Position numbers and translations under genes: made by a program
Assembly: GCF_023159225.1 (NCBI RefSeq)
Contig: NC_063174.1
Span: 35,413,691-35,477,690, forward strand
DNA length: 64,000 nt
Source: Perognathus longimembris pacificus
Lineage: Eukaryota > Chordata > Mammalia > Rodentia > Heteromyidae
Direction: 5' to 3'
Part shown: one piece after another, positions 27,309-38,309 of the stretch
Position numbering within the stretch: the stretch's first letter is position 1
How the letters are laid out: every line of letters begins with the position of its first letter
Notes under the pieces: model-generated
Seen by the model: the letters and a program-made list of their open reading frames with translations, nothing else
Told to the model about the DNA's origin: nothing
Database searches by the model: none

Positions 27309-27795
27309 GTGAAATGCCTCTATGGAAATCAGTAAGGAGGTTTTTCAAGAAAGTAACAATAGAACTACCATTTGATCCTACTATGCCACTCCTAGACGTG
27401 TATCTGAAGGAGTTTAGGCATATAATAGAGATACCTGCAACACTTGGGTTTATAGCAGCACTATTCATACTAGCTATACTGCAGCCTAGCTGTCCTTCAA
27501 TCAATGGAAGGATGGAAGAAAATGTGCATATATATGTGTGTGTGTGTGTGTGTATGTGTATATATACATATGTATATATATATAATGTGGATATATACAG
27601 AATGTTATATAGCCATATATAGGTTATATATATATCACATATATATGCACACACATACACAATGGACTAATATTGACCCATAAAGAATAATGAAATGTGA
27701 TTTTCAGAAAAAAAGATAGAAATGGAAGTCATCACGTTGAACAAAATGAGCCAGACTGAGGAAGATACATATCAAACCTTTCTCCTATTCAGAAT
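27309..27795 (+). mobile_element. Old L1 ORF2 3' fragment with internal GT/TA microsatellites
   Basis: Frame 27314-27622 resembles the ORF2p tail (PLWKSVRRFF, IELPFDPTMPLLDVYLKEF). It is interrupted at 27535-27660 by GT and TA repeats and ends GAGCCAGACTGAGGAAGATAC. Confidence 0.8.
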
Positions 27796-28435
27796 CTAGA
27801 CAAAAAATAAAATAAAATAAAAATAAAAGAAGTCACATGCCAGTGGCTCAAGCCTGTAATTCTATCTACTTAAGAGACTGGGAAACCCCAATTAATCAAC
27901 AAAAAGCCAGAAGTGGAACAGTGATACAAGTATGAAATGAGAACTATTTGAAGGAGGGAACCAGTGGGAAGAAAGGAGTGGGGGATGAATATGATTGAAG
28001 TATTTCATAAGCAAGCATTAAAATAAAAAAAAATCTATAGAAAAGATCACCATCATTATTTGTGGAATCCTGTACCTTTAAACACATCAAGCAGATTTAG
28101 AGTCTGGAGGGCAGAGTCTCCTGTCTCCTAAAGGAAAAGCATACAAATTCAGCAGTATAGAATTCTGAAATGTAAATTTATGGAAAAACCTTCAACACCT
28201 TTTCATAAGGTGTCACATCAAAAACTGTTTAGTTATGAATGAAAAGTGACCCTACTGTGGGAGAGTGGGATTTTCTATGCAACTCATAAATGAATGGATA
28301 AGGATTTTCTGCAAGAGTTAAGATAGACAGTTGAGTAGGGTTGAGAAGATTTGGGTTGAGTCGATAATACAGCTACTATTAGTATAAATATGTACAAAAA
28401 TCGCATTGTGATAATGGTCCAGACGTTGTTTATTT

Positions 28436-28650
28436 TAGTTTTTTTTGTTTTTTTGCCAGTCCTGGGGTTTGGGACTCATGGCCTGAGTATGTACTGCCCC
28501 TGACTTCTTTTTGCTCAAGGCTAGCAATCTATTACTTGAGCCACAGTGCCACTTCCGTCTTTTCTGTGTATGTGGTGCTGAGGAATCGAACCCAGGGCTT
28601 CATGCATGCTAGGCAAGCATTCTACCGCTAAGCCACATTCCTAGTCCACA
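28436..28650 (-). mobile_element. ID-dimer SINE, older
   Basis: GCCAGTCCTGGGGTTTGGGAC to GCTAAGCCACATTCCTAGTCC. Confidence 0.87.
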
Positions 28651-28737
28651 TTGTCTGATATTTTATCTACCTAATCCTAATGGTCATTTGCTCACAGGAG
28701 AGTAAAAAGCTCCAAAGTCACACACAAAAATATCCCT

Positions 28738-28810
28738 AAGGCTTGAGGTATAGATCAGTAGCAGAGTATTTGCCTAGCAATAGCAAGGTCCTGGGTGTGA
28801 TTCCTAGCAC
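28738..28810 (+). mobile_element. ID monomer
   Basis: AGGCTTGAGGTATAGATCAG..CCTGGGTGTGATTCCTAGCAC. Confidence 0.75.
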
Positions 28811-28820
28811 TGTGTGTGTG

Positions 28821-28868
<48 letters not shown>
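28811..28868 (+). repeat. (TG)n(CG)n(CA)n alternating purine-pyrimidine tract
   Basis: GT, then GCGCGC, then about 20 CA units, with strict alternation: a Z-DNA-type sequence. Confidence 0.93.
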
Positions 28869-28870
<2 letters not shown>

Positions 28871-29013
28871 CCATAATTTATAATTTTTGGTAATTTTTTC
28901 CTCCTAAATAATTCTATCCCTCTCTCTCGACTGTGCATTAGGTTTAATGATTTGCTTCTAGCCACTAAAGTGGCAGTGCAGGTGTGTGGCCTTGGAGACT
29001 TAAAACATAAAAA

Positions 29014-29210
29014 AGGGGCTGGGAATATGGCCTAGTGGCAAGAGTGCTTGCCTCCTATACATGAAGCCCTGGGTTTGATTCCCCAGCACCACATATAGAG
29101 AAAATGGCCAGAAGTGGTGCTGTGGCTAAAATGGCAGAAGTGCTACTAGCCTTGAGCAAAAAGAAGCCAGGGACAGTGCTCAGGCCCTGAGTCCAAGGCC
29201 CAGGACTGCA
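29014..29210 (+). mobile_element. ID-dimer SINE
   Basis: GGGGCTGGGAATATGGCC to CCCAGGACTGC; the tail grew into (AAAT)n. Confidence 0.88.
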
Positions 29211-29212
29211 AA

Positions 29213-29267
<55 letters not shown>

Positions 29268-29272
29268 ATACA
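29211..29272 (+). repeat. (AAAT)n microsatellite
   Basis: About 15 units from the SINE A-tail. Confidence 0.95.
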
Positions 29273-29293
29273 AATAATTAGAAAATAATGATA

Positions 29294-29428
29294 GGAAGAA
29301 GAAGAGGAGGAGGAGGAGGAGGAGGAAGAGGAAGAGGAAGAGGAAGAGGAAGAAGAAGAAGAAGAAGAAGAAGAAGAAGAAGAAGAAGAAGAAGAAGAAG
29401 AAGAAGAAGAAGAAGGAGAAGAAGAAGG
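29294..29428 (+). repeat. (GAA)n/(GAG)n polypurine tract
   Basis: 135 bp, AGG units first, mixed GGAAGA, then about 25 GAA units. Confidence 0.97.
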
Positions 29429-29864
29429 TAAAAAGACCCTGTGGCTTCTATCTTGGTCACTGTCTCCTGAATTTCTTGCTCTTAGGTAAGCCAGCTGTCA
29501 AGTCCTAAAAAAGAGGACAGAACAAGGTAATGAAGCCTCTAGTCAACAGCTGTGGGAGTGAGCCTTTCAGGAAGCCACGCCTTCTTGGAAGCCTAGCCTC
29601 CAGTCCCAGTCTTGCCACCAGATAACTACAGTCCCAGCCAGCATCCTGATGTAGCCACAGTTAACCTGATTCCTGCTTCTGACCCAAGGAAATGAAACAA
29701 ATTACATTTACATACAATCGTGTACTGCAAAACCCTATTGACCCCTAATTCTAAGAGCTTGTTCTTCTAGATATAATTCATATGAGAACTTTCTATTGCT
29801 TTTTCCTTCCTTGTTTCCATCTTCTTTCCTTCCTTCCCTTCTTCCTCTCCCCTCCCTTCTTTTT

Positions 29865-30165
29865 TGAGATATGGTGGTTTGAACTCAGAGCCTGGCAGTT
29901 ACTTAGGCACTGTACTTCAGCCCAGGCTCTCATCTCTTTTTGCTTTTTAGGTTATTTTCAGATAAGGTCTAGCATTTTTCCCCAGGCTGACCTCAGCTGA
30001 CAACCCTCCTACCTATGCCTCCCATGGAGCTGAGATTATAGGAATGCACCATCACAGCCATGTTGGGCGTTTTTGGAGTCCTACTTTTTGCTTGTATTGG
30101 TCTCAAATTGCAATCCTCCTGATCTCTGCTTCCTGAGCAGGTAAGAATGCAAATATGAGCCACAT
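29865..30165 (-). mobile_element. Old B1/ID composite remnants
   Basis: GGTTTGAACTCAGAGCCTGG..CCCAGGCTGACCTCAGCTGAC..GAGCTGAGATTATAGG. Confidence 0.6.
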
Positions 30166-30224
30166 ATTAGTTAACAAATGATGTTAACTGAAGTTCTGGA
30201 TACCCACTGAAATGACTATTTCTT

Positions 30225-30430
30225 TTTTTTTTTTTTTTGGCCAGTCCTGGGGCTTGGACTCAGGGCCTGAGCACTGTCCCTGACTTCTTTTTGCTCAAGG
30301 CTAGCACTCTGCCACTTGAGCCACAGCGCCACTTCTGGCCATTTTCTATATATGTGGTGCTGGGGAATCGAACCCAGGGCCTCATGTATATGAGGCAGAC
30401 ACTCTTGCCACTAGGCCATATGCCCAGCCC
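30225..30430 (-). mobile_element. ID-dimer SINE
   Basis: CTGAAATGAC(T/G)ATTTCTT is duplicated around it. Confidence 0.92.
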
Positions 30431-30502
30431 CTGAAATGACGATTTCTTCATTAAAGGACATCCATCCATTTAATCAAAATCCTAAATACATTTATTTCAT
30501 AT

Positions 30503-30503
30503 A

Positions 30504-30549
<46 letters not shown>
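30503..30549 (+). repeat. (TA)n microsatellite
   Basis: About 23 TA units, directly joined to the next SINE's T-run. Confidence 0.95.
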
Positions 30550-30551
<2 letters not shown>

Positions 30552-30746
30552 TTTTGGCCAGTCCTGGGGCTTGGGATTCAGGGCCTGAGCACTGTCCCTG
30601 GCTTTTTTTTGCTCAAGGCTAGCACTCTACCTCTTGAACCACAGTGCCATTTCTGGCCTTTTCTATTTATGTGGTGCTGAGGAATCGAACCCAGGGCTTC
30701 ATGAATGCAAGGCAAGCACTCTACCACTAAGCTACATACCCAGCCC
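30550..30746 (-). mobile_element. ID-dimer SINE, older
   Basis: GGCCAGTCCTGGGGCTTGGG to CTAAGCTACATACCCAGCCCC. Confidence 0.88.
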
Positions 30747-31415
30747 CAATCATGCTAAATTTAAGAGGGAATCTGCCATCCCCCGAAAAGAAACCAGTTC
30801 ACTTCTATTTCCGTTGTCAGTTTTTTCTCATCTTTCCTGTACCTGAATTCAGATTTCAAGGCTTAGAGAGCACTGGATTGCTGTTATGCCTTCCTGTTAT
30901 TGCTTGAAATGTTCCTCAGAGGTCAAGAGGCTTGAAAGCTTATAGCAACTACTGAGTCAGGCCCTGACACCAACTATATAATGTTTACATTATACTGGTC
31001 AAACAGTTCATATTCCCAAATACGGTTCGAAAGTTCCTCTGAAAATGACTCTGGAAAAAGGAAACGAAAACAGTTTCTTTTCCCTAACGGCACAGAGGAA
31101 ATCCATTTTGATACTCTAGATCTCTTACTACACCAACATACTTTAAAAAACCTGGTTCAAGGTCAATATTTATTCTAATTCTGCTTCAGTCTATCAAATG
31201 GAAAAGTTAGGGCTTTTCCATGATAAATTTGTGAAGTCTAAAATATCTGCCTCTACTGACAGTTTTTTGAAGTTTCTAGTCAAAACTACTAATATCTAAT
31301 CAGTAAATTCTATCTGAAATTCCCACAGGATGATGTCACCCAGTCTGCCTCCTGTCAGAGGAACTGACACAGACACTAATGCTCACACATGTAAGACATT
31401 AAATTCTATGAAATG
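30747..31415. other. Unique intergenic DNA
   Basis: A 65-codon open frame (30981-31178) has a basic run SGKRKRKQ but no recognisable product or splice context. Confidence 0.4.
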
Positions 31416-31612
31416 AGGGCTGGGAATGTGGCTTAGTGGGGGAGAGCTTGCCTAGCATGCACGAAGCCCTGGGTTCGATTCCTTAGTACCACATACACAG
31501 AAAAAGCCAGAAGTGGTGCTGTGGCTCAATTGTTAGAGTGCTAGCCTTGAGCAAAAAAGAAACTCAGGGACAGTGCTCAGGCCAAGTTCAAGGCCCAGAA
31601 CTGGAAAAAAAA
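31416..31612 (+). mobile_element. ID-dimer SINE, older
   Basis: GAGGGCTGGGAATGTGGC to GGCCCAGAACTGG. Confidence 0.87.
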
Positions 31613-32042
31613 ATCTTCTATGTATGTAAAATTTGTGAAATGAAATATCTAAGTTTATCAGAAAGTTAGTAAAAGTTAAGTAAATCTTAATTAATCGTAC
31701 TTATTTTGTTTTTTTCCCCCTCATTCTCAGCTGTATCAATAAGATGAGGAATTATAGGTAGGTAACTGGAGTGACCTAAAGCGTAGGAGGCAGGTGGTAA
31801 AGGACATATACTTTTCTCTTTGCATTTGCCATTGTCTCTTCCATATCCCTCCTGACACATAAATGCAGGGATCAGTCTCTAGTCATCCCACCACTGCCCC
31901 CAGTGTTGCTTGTTCTTGGAAACTAAGTCAGATCACACTTGGTTAGTGCGTAGGTGGTGAAGCAAGGGACAGAAACAATCTTTTCTCTTTCTTTTTCTTT
32001 CACTTATTTTCCTTTCCTTTCCTTTCTTTCTTTCTTTTTTTT

Positions 32043-32272
32043 TTTTGGTCAGTCTTAGGGCTTGAACTCTGGGCCTGGGCTCTGTTGTTGAGCTCTTTAG
32101 CTCAAGGTTAGCACTCTATCACTTGAGCCACAGTGCCACTTCTGGTTTTCTGGTTGTTAATTGGAGATAAGAGTCTCACAAACTTTTCTGCCTGGGCTGG
32201 CTTTGAACCAGGATCCTCAGATCTCAGTCTCCTGAGTAGCTAGGATTACAAATGTGAACAACCAGTGCCTGG
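32043..32272 (-). mobile_element. B1/ID composite SINE, left arm of inverted pair
   Basis: TTAGGGCTTGAACTCTGGGCC to ACCAGTGCCTGGC, preceded by a CT-rich run (31978-32042). Confidence 0.87.
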
Positions 32273-32282
32273 CTCAGAAACA

Positions 32283-32505
32283 AGTCTGGGCACCAGTGGT
32301 TCACGCCTGTAATCCTAGCTACTCAGGAGACTCAGATCTTTGGATCAAGGTTCAAAGTCAGCCTGGGCAGGAAAGTCTGAGTCTCTTATCTCCAAATAAC
32401 CACCAAAAAGCTGGATGTGGAGCTGTCACTCAGGTGGTAGAGCATTAGCCTGAGCATAGACACTCAAGGACAGTGCCCATGCCCTAATGTAAGCACTATG
32501 ATGGA
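32283..32505 (+). mobile_element. B1/ID composite SINE, right arm of inverted pair
   Basis: CTGGGCACCAGTGGTTCACGCC to GCCCATGCCCTAATG; head-to-head with the previous copy at about 10 bp. A CA run follows (32508-32540). Confidence 0.87.
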
Positions 32506-33077
32506 CACACACGCACACACACACACATACACACACACAGATACCCTTTCATCATTGCTATTCTAAATGTTTGCTGAGTACCACCTATGTATTATATGCT
32601 GAAGAATCTAAAAATAAGTAGTGTTGAATAAAATAGATTAAATCCTTGAATATATAGAGCTAATTTAAAGAGATAGATAATAAATATATAGCTCTCAGGA
32701 AAATAAAATTGTTCAGTAGCCATAAATGGATGCTAGGAGGTAGAGTGTGGGAGATGTTGGTATTTATCCAGCATGGAACAGGCCTCACTGGCAACATGTG
32801 AAATGAAACCTAAAGAAAGTGAAGAAATATCCTTGGGAATATTGGATATTTCCTAAGAAACAGCAAATATAGACTTTGAAACAGAAACTATTTTAACATA
32901 TTATGAACAACAAACAAACATGTAAACAAAATAGAAATTTGGAAACTCAGTAAGGAAAGATATAGGCCTCATCAAGAACAAATGTCCAATCTTAATCTAT
33001 TTTTATTAGAAAAATCTCCAAGTTTCAAATTTATCTTCTTCCTCTCTCCAGGATAAGACATTTATCATAGAACATAT

Positions 33078-33322
33078 TTTTGTTTTTGTTTCTGTCAGTT
33101 GTGGGGCTTGAATTCTAGGCCTGGGCTCTGTCTCTGAGCTCTTCAGCTCAAGGCTAGTGCTCTACACTTAAGCCACAGTGCCACTTCCATTTTTCTGGTG
33201 GTTAATTGGAGGTAAGAGTCTCACAGACTTTCCTGCCCAGGCTGACTTTGAACCTCAATCCTCAAATCTCAGTCTCCTGAGTAGTTAGGACTACAGTTGT
33301 GAGCTACTGGCGCCCAGTTAGA
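33078..33322 (-). mobile_element. B1/ID composite SINE
   Basis: GTGGGGCTTGAATTCTAGGCC to GAGCTACTGGCGCCCAG. Confidence 0.85.
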
Positions 33323-33373
33323 ACATGTTTTATTTACCTAAAGATGGTTCATACAATCAGAAGTGTTTAGTCC

Positions 33374-33495
33374 AAAGCCCAATGAGGTGGTAACACATAG
33401 GTAATCCCAGCATAAGGGAGGCAGAGGCAGGAGGATTTTGAGTTTCAAGGGCCAGCCTAGAATACATAGTAAGATTCTGCCTCAAAAAAAAAATG
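33374..33495 (+). mobile_element. Classical B1 SINE
   Basis: CCAATGAGGTGGTAACACATAGG..AATCCCAGCATAAGGGAGGC..GCCTCAAAAA. Confidence 0.8.
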
Positions 33496-34452
33496 ATTAG
33501 GCTATTAATTCGGCTAAGAAAACTTTTTTAATAGCATAAAAAGGAGCTATAATAGCCTTAATTAAGAATGAAAGGTAGAATTTTGAATACTGAATTTCAG
33601 ACATGTAAGAATGGCTAAAGTGCAATGTTAATATGTTCCCTAAACCTGAATGAAATTAAAATATCATGGCATTTTCCAATATAAATATGTAATAAGGGAT
33701 ATCATCAGATGGTAGGTATGCTAATGCCAAGATGAAGAAGAGGAGGGTATTTACTATGATTATTCTCTACCATATATTTCATTTTACAGCTTGGCTTTTC
33801 CTACTCACCCATAATATTTAGTTACAAATCTGACATGGTAACTCAGCAGGTCAAATGCCTTGTGACAAGGACCAACAATTGATCAAAGGGGAGTTTTTAA
33901 ACTACTTCTTACCCCTTTCATTCTATTAGGGGATGAATAGTATGCTCTTAACCCCCTGTGCTCTCCATATCAGACTCTATAGAGTGATTCTCATCTCTAG
34001 AATCTTAAAATCAGAAAGAAAATAAAAAACAACAAAAGAGCCATCTTATGTTACAGATAAGTAAATCTTGTCAGACATAGCCAAATCACAGAACTAGTTA
34101 GCAGCAAAAGTAAAACTGAAGTCCAAACACTTGTCTCCAATGTCTGTATCTTTAAGTTGTCTATCTTTTTTTGTATACAAATTCAGTAATGTGGATGATT
34201 TGGGAATTCTATTTTCGTCAGAGAGTAGATTTCTTATTTTCCATAGGGTCTAACCCCTGTCTTAAATAAAAATTTCCTTGGGAAGTAAAAAAATAACATT
34301 TTACAGCACTTTATAAAGGAATTTCCACATATTCTGGAGTTATTACTCTGCTATTTCAGACTAACAGTGATCATCACTTTATTAGAGTCGGATCCTACAA
34401 CAATGGATTTTAAGCACTTTGGGAAGCAAGCCTAAACACCTTCGGGTGTTAC
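33496..34452. other. Unique intergenic DNA
   Basis: AT-rich, no gene or repeat recognised. Confidence 0.5.
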
Positions 34453-34660
34453 TTTTTTTTTTTTTTTTGGCCAGTCCTGGGCCTCGGACTCAGGGCCTGA
34501 GCACTGTCCCTGGCTTCTTCCCGCTCAAGGCTAGCACTCTGCCACTTGAGCCACAGCACCACTTCTGGCCGTTTTCTGTAAATGTGGTGCTGGGGAATCG
34601 AACCTAGGGCCTCGTGTATCCGAGGCAGGCACTCTTGCCACTAGGCTATATCCCCAGCCC
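34453..34660 (-). mobile_element. ID-dimer SINE, young
   Basis: Contains CTTCTTCCCGCTCAAGG and CTCGTGTATCCGAGGC; CGGGTGTTAC is duplicated at 34443-34452 and 34661-34670. Confidence 0.94.
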
Positions 34661-34759
34661 CGGGTGTTACATTTTGGTGAAGATGTTTTGGGAAACTGTC
34701 TGGACCAGAATAGATGACATGGTGATAAATTAATATCTACAGAGACCATTTCTTTCTTT

Positions 34760-34989
34760 CTTTTCTTTTTTTTTTTTTTTTGCCAGTCCTGGGCCTTGGT
34801 CTCAGGGCCTGAGCACTGTCCCTGGCTTCTTCCCGCTCAAGGCTAGCACTCTCCCACCTAAGACACAGCGCCCCTTTTGGCCAGCGCCCCTTCTGGCCGT
34901 TTTCCATATATGTGGTGCTGAGGAATCGAACCGAGAGCTTCATGTGTAGGAGGCAAGCACTCTTGCCACTAGGCCATATTCCCAGCCCC
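34760..34989 (-). mobile_element. ID-dimer SINE, young-type, with internal duplication
   Basis: GAGACCATTTCTTTCTTT flanks it. The motif GGCCAGCGCCCCTT is partly doubled near 34868-34897, lengthening the linker. Confidence 0.9.
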
Positions 34990-35007
34990 GAGACCATTTC
35001 TTTCTTT

Positions 35008-35999
35008 GATCAGTTAGATAGTGGTAATAACTGGAGGTCCTTTTGTCTCACCCACCTCAACCCTCCCCCCCAAACAATGTTTGGAGATGTCTTTGTCATA
35101 ATTGGGGAGAAACATCTGGCATCTAATGGGTAGACGCTGTGAACACTGACAAATGTCCAACAGTGAATAGGACAGTCCTCACAACAAGAAATTCTCAGCC
35201 TGAATGACATTAGTCCCAAGACTGAGGAACTGAGCTAGGAGAAACTTTTTACTAAGGATCTGGGGGAAGCTTCTTATCACTTTGAAGAACTTCGAAAGGA
35301 AAATAAGTTACACACTAACCTTTATTTCCTTTTGGTGTGTGGCTAATAATTTTCTAGGAATTCTGGAAACTACTTGCAGCTCACACATTTTCAAGACATC
35401 TTTGTGGAGGAATGTGACCAAGGCAGTTCAGTTAATGTAGCTTTCGAACTGATTACTAGTGTTCACTGAGGAATGTTTGATAGCAGGAGGGTTAAAGGGC
35501 AGAGTTGGCAGGCAGCAGTCAAGTCCTGGATTCTTCTATTTAAACACAAACAACTTGAATAAATACTTGGATAGTATACTGCTCTATTTGGGAGTGATAA
35601 CCCAGGAAGGGTAGGTTATCCCCTAAAGTCTTGACCATCTGGAACGATGGTTTGCTTATTTTAGAGCACCATGGTTCAATGGAACACCAATAAACCATCC
35701 ATTGTCCAAAAGGAGAGTAAGAACAAGAATTCTTTTTTTTTTTTTTTAAAGAAAGACGAAAAAGAAAGGACAGGCCTGGGGATGTTGTGAATGATGTTTT
35801 GTGTTTGTTTTTTAAACCACAGTGAAAATAAACTAGAAAAGATGTGATGGTTTGCCCACGAGAAGGCGCTGAGGAGGATTGTCCATGCAATGTACCCCTC
35901 CATGAGTAACGCAACGTGTTCACAGTGCTAGATTTCAAAAGGGGTTAACAGAATTGTTCAAAGTCATCCGATGGCTTTCATAAAAAGTGTTAAGGGAAA
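35008..35999. other. Unique DNA upstream of the CpG island
   Basis: No repeat family seen; a short T-run lies at 35731-35745. Open frames on the minus strand have no recognisable product. Confidence 0.5.
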
Positions 36000-36558
36000 C
36001 GTGTCGACAGTCTTTCTGCTTGGAACGCGTTTCAACCCCAAGCGCGAGCCGTGAATCCGTCCTGGGTCCGGCCTCGCGCTGGCCCGCGAAACTTGAAATC
36101 CACGCCGGGGGACCAGAAGGTGTGCTGAAGCCAGCGGTGGCCCTTGGCGGCCTTCCTTTCCGCTTTTGTTTGTTTTTCAGAGCTGGGTCCCGGCGGCTGG
36201 GAGCTTCTCAGAGTCGTCCGTGGATTCAGGGAACTCGGTAAACACTGAACACTCCAAGCTTTTGTGTCTCGGTGGCTGGGAAAAGCCAGGTGTCCCACTG
36301 TGTCTGACTAGACTCGCCTCAAGGAGAAAAAGAACTCCCCTCAGGAGACTACCGTCATCCTGAGGAAGATGGGGACCCAGAGGAAACAGCGGCCCTCTCC
36401 GGACTCCGCCCCTGGGAAACGCCGCGCCCCACACACAACGCTCCGTCGCCAGCTCCAGCTCTGAAGCCGCTCCGCAATTACCGTTCACACCTGGTTCGCC
36501 TTTTATACTCGGAGGCGCGTGAACGCGCGCGCCCGACCGCTCGGAGGTACGGAACTAG

Positions 36559-36598
36559 CCAATCAGCGGGCTCCCTGTCCTCTTGGGCTCGGGATTGG
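36559..36598. promoter_or_regulatory. Pair of opposed CCAAT boxes (NF-Y type)
   Basis: CCAATCA at 36559-36565 lies on the plus strand and ATTGG at 36594-36598 is the inverted form about 30 bp downstream. Paired CCAAT boxes at this spacing just upstream of the start site are usual in TATA-less CpG-island promoters and bind NF-Y. Confidence 0.6.
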
Positions 36599-36700
36599 GC
36601 GGTCCGTGCCAGACTCTTTGGCCGGGCGGTGGGCGGGCGTTCCGAGGAGGAGGGGTAGGGGAGGACCGGGATAGGCGCGCTCGCTGCGCCAGAATCCCGG

Positions 36701-36714
36701 GCGCGCGTGCGCGG
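36701..36714. promoter_or_regulatory. NRF1-like palindrome
   Basis: GCGCGCGTGCGCGG is one base from the NRF1 core (GCGCATGCGC). NRF1 sites cluster around start sites of CpG-island housekeeping promoters. It is also simply a GC-rich string, so this is tentative. Confidence 0.45.
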
Positions 36715-36781
36715 TCTCGCGCGGCCTCGAGGTGGAGTGGCTGGCGGCGACGGCGGCGACGGAGGAGGCTGGCGGTGGGGA

Positions 36782-36791
36782 GGGGGCGGGG
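36782..36791 (+). promoter_or_regulatory. GC box (Sp/KLF) with adjacent G-runs
   Basis: GGGGGCGGGG follows GGTGGGGA, making a G-rich tract with four runs of two or more G. It can bind Sp1/KLF factors, or form a G-quadruplex in the 5' untranslated RNA if transcription starts upstream of it. Confidence 0.5.
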
Positions 36792-37310
36792 ACTAAGAGA
36801 TTCTGAGGTTGGGAGTCGGGAGTTCTCTGGATCTTTTATCTGGTATTCTTGAGGGCCGCCCGCCTCAGGGCTGTGGTCTGGAGAACGGCGGCCACCGCGC
36901 TGCGGAGGTAAGAGGAGGACCGTTGGCGGCCGGGCTGTGGAGATTTTCATCAACAGGTCTCCGGGAGTGCGGCGGAGGGGAGGGGGCGCCCTTCCCCCAC
37001 CCCGCCCCCCGCGCGCGCCGGGCCCGGCCTGACCCCGGGCGCTGCGGCGGGATCGACCGGGGCAGCGGGCGCGCCGGGGCCCTGGTACGAGCCCAACCTT
37101 TGTCCCTCAAAGGAACGCTGCCCGCGCCCGCTCGCCGCGCCGGGGCCGGGGACGCACCTCGGCGCGGTCTTCATCCCGACCCGCGGGAGTTGTAGGGGGC
37201 TTGGCGAGGGGGCCTGGGAAGGGCGGCGTCTGCGGGCTGCAGGGGGCGCCTGCGGAGCCGAGCTTGCGACGCCCGGGGACTCCCTCCTGGCGGGACCGGG
37301 AAATCCGCGG

Positions 37311-38309
37311 TGGAAAATACTTTCCCCGAGAAGAGGGAATGTAGTCTGCGTTCCTGTGCCTGAGTCAGGCGGCTCCTGGTATTCTCCTCTCTGCGTTCCT
37401 TAAACAGAGAGACAGTTCCTGCTTCCTGGTGAACACTTTCTTGTTGTTGTTTGTTCTTAACGAAAAGCCTAATGTCGTTTGTGCTTTCTGATCGTTTGCT
37501 CCGAGATTGAACTTTGAAGCCTGTAAATTGTTGCGAGCGACTGTCGATGAAAGGCGCTTCCGAGGATCTTGGTCGGAAATTATGTAACTTCATAGCGATA
37601 ACTCACCCTCTGTTTTAGTTGATTGACATACGGCAATGTGGGTGGAATTTAGGTTTCCGTCGAAAAGGTTTTCCTAGGCATTTATAATAAAGTTAAACTC
37701 TGATAGCTGAAGAGGGTTTTAGAGGTAATTTATAATTCGAATTTAGAATTTTAAGAATTGACAGGTGGAAAACCGAAATAAGAATTGTGAAGTTTTTGAA
37801 ATCCGACAGACACGCTGAAAAACGTTACTATTTCTGTTTTTTTTTTAAAAACAGTGTTCTGTTTTAATGATAGTATTCTAATAATGCTTTTGAATTATAA
37901 CAAGTTAAATTGTACAGGAGGAATAAATGATGTGTTAGTTATTGGTATCTTTGAAGTGTAAATATTGGTGGTAATGAAAATTATTAAGTAAGCTTTCTTG
38001 AACATTATCTGATTTTTTTATGAGTTCCCTGTGGGTATGTTACCAATTAAGCAGTTTATTAATGAAGCAGGCAAAACTATAACAAATGATTCATTTTAAT
38101 CTTTGTTTAAAACAACTGGGTATCTTTGCATGAATGGTTTCCTTGATTGATTTTTGGCTTAGACTTGAACCTGACTAGTAAAGGTGGACTCAACTTGTTT
38201 TAAAACATGAAAATGAGAGGTTGTAAAAGTTCTACCTCAGGGTGGCCTAAGTTGGTACAATGATTTAGCTCTTAATACAATCTTCTGAATTATAATTTTG
38301 ATTAAAAAT
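37311..38309. other. Unique start of the probable PALS1 intron 1
   Basis: Retroposon-free DNA following the island; GC falls steadily. No exon-like segment recognised. Confidence 0.5.

Larger units (their letters stand above)
36640..36907 (+). other. Probable untranslated first exon of PALS1 (5' end not defined)
   Basis: The 3' boundary is GCGGAG|GTAAGA at 36907/36908, a near-consensus donor inside the CpG island. Upstream are a GGCGGCGAC repeat (36743-36762) and a GC box. No open frame here resembles a known protein, so the exon is taken as 5' untranslated; PALS1 begins with non-coding exon(s). The start is set only roughly, downstream of the CCAAT pair. Identity rests on synteny. Confidence 0.55.
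36000..37310. promoter_or_regulatory. CpG island promoter, probably of PALS1 (MPP5)
   Basis: GC content and CpG density rise sharply here against a CpG-poor background, with many CGCG runs and no retroposons inside. The densest part is 36,480-37,270. Such islands mark constitutive mammalian promoters. The strong plus-strand donor at 36907/36908 gives the direction. In human 14q23-type synteny the gene after FAM71D, on the same strand, is PALS1/MPP5, a polarity scaffold of the Crumbs complex; this is known gene order applied by inference. Confidence 0.85.

Noticed and set aside
29278..29460. Leu-rich 60-codon open frame
   Set aside because: It is the antisense of the GAA/GAG tract.
30981..31178. 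65-codon open frame with an SGKRKRKQ run as a gene
   Set aside because: No splice or promoter context, no family resemblance, and length is within chance.
36032..37593. Several open frames of 70-140 codons in the CpG island
   Set aside because: Stop codons are rare in GC-rich DNA; no recognisable product, and frames cross the donor at 36907.
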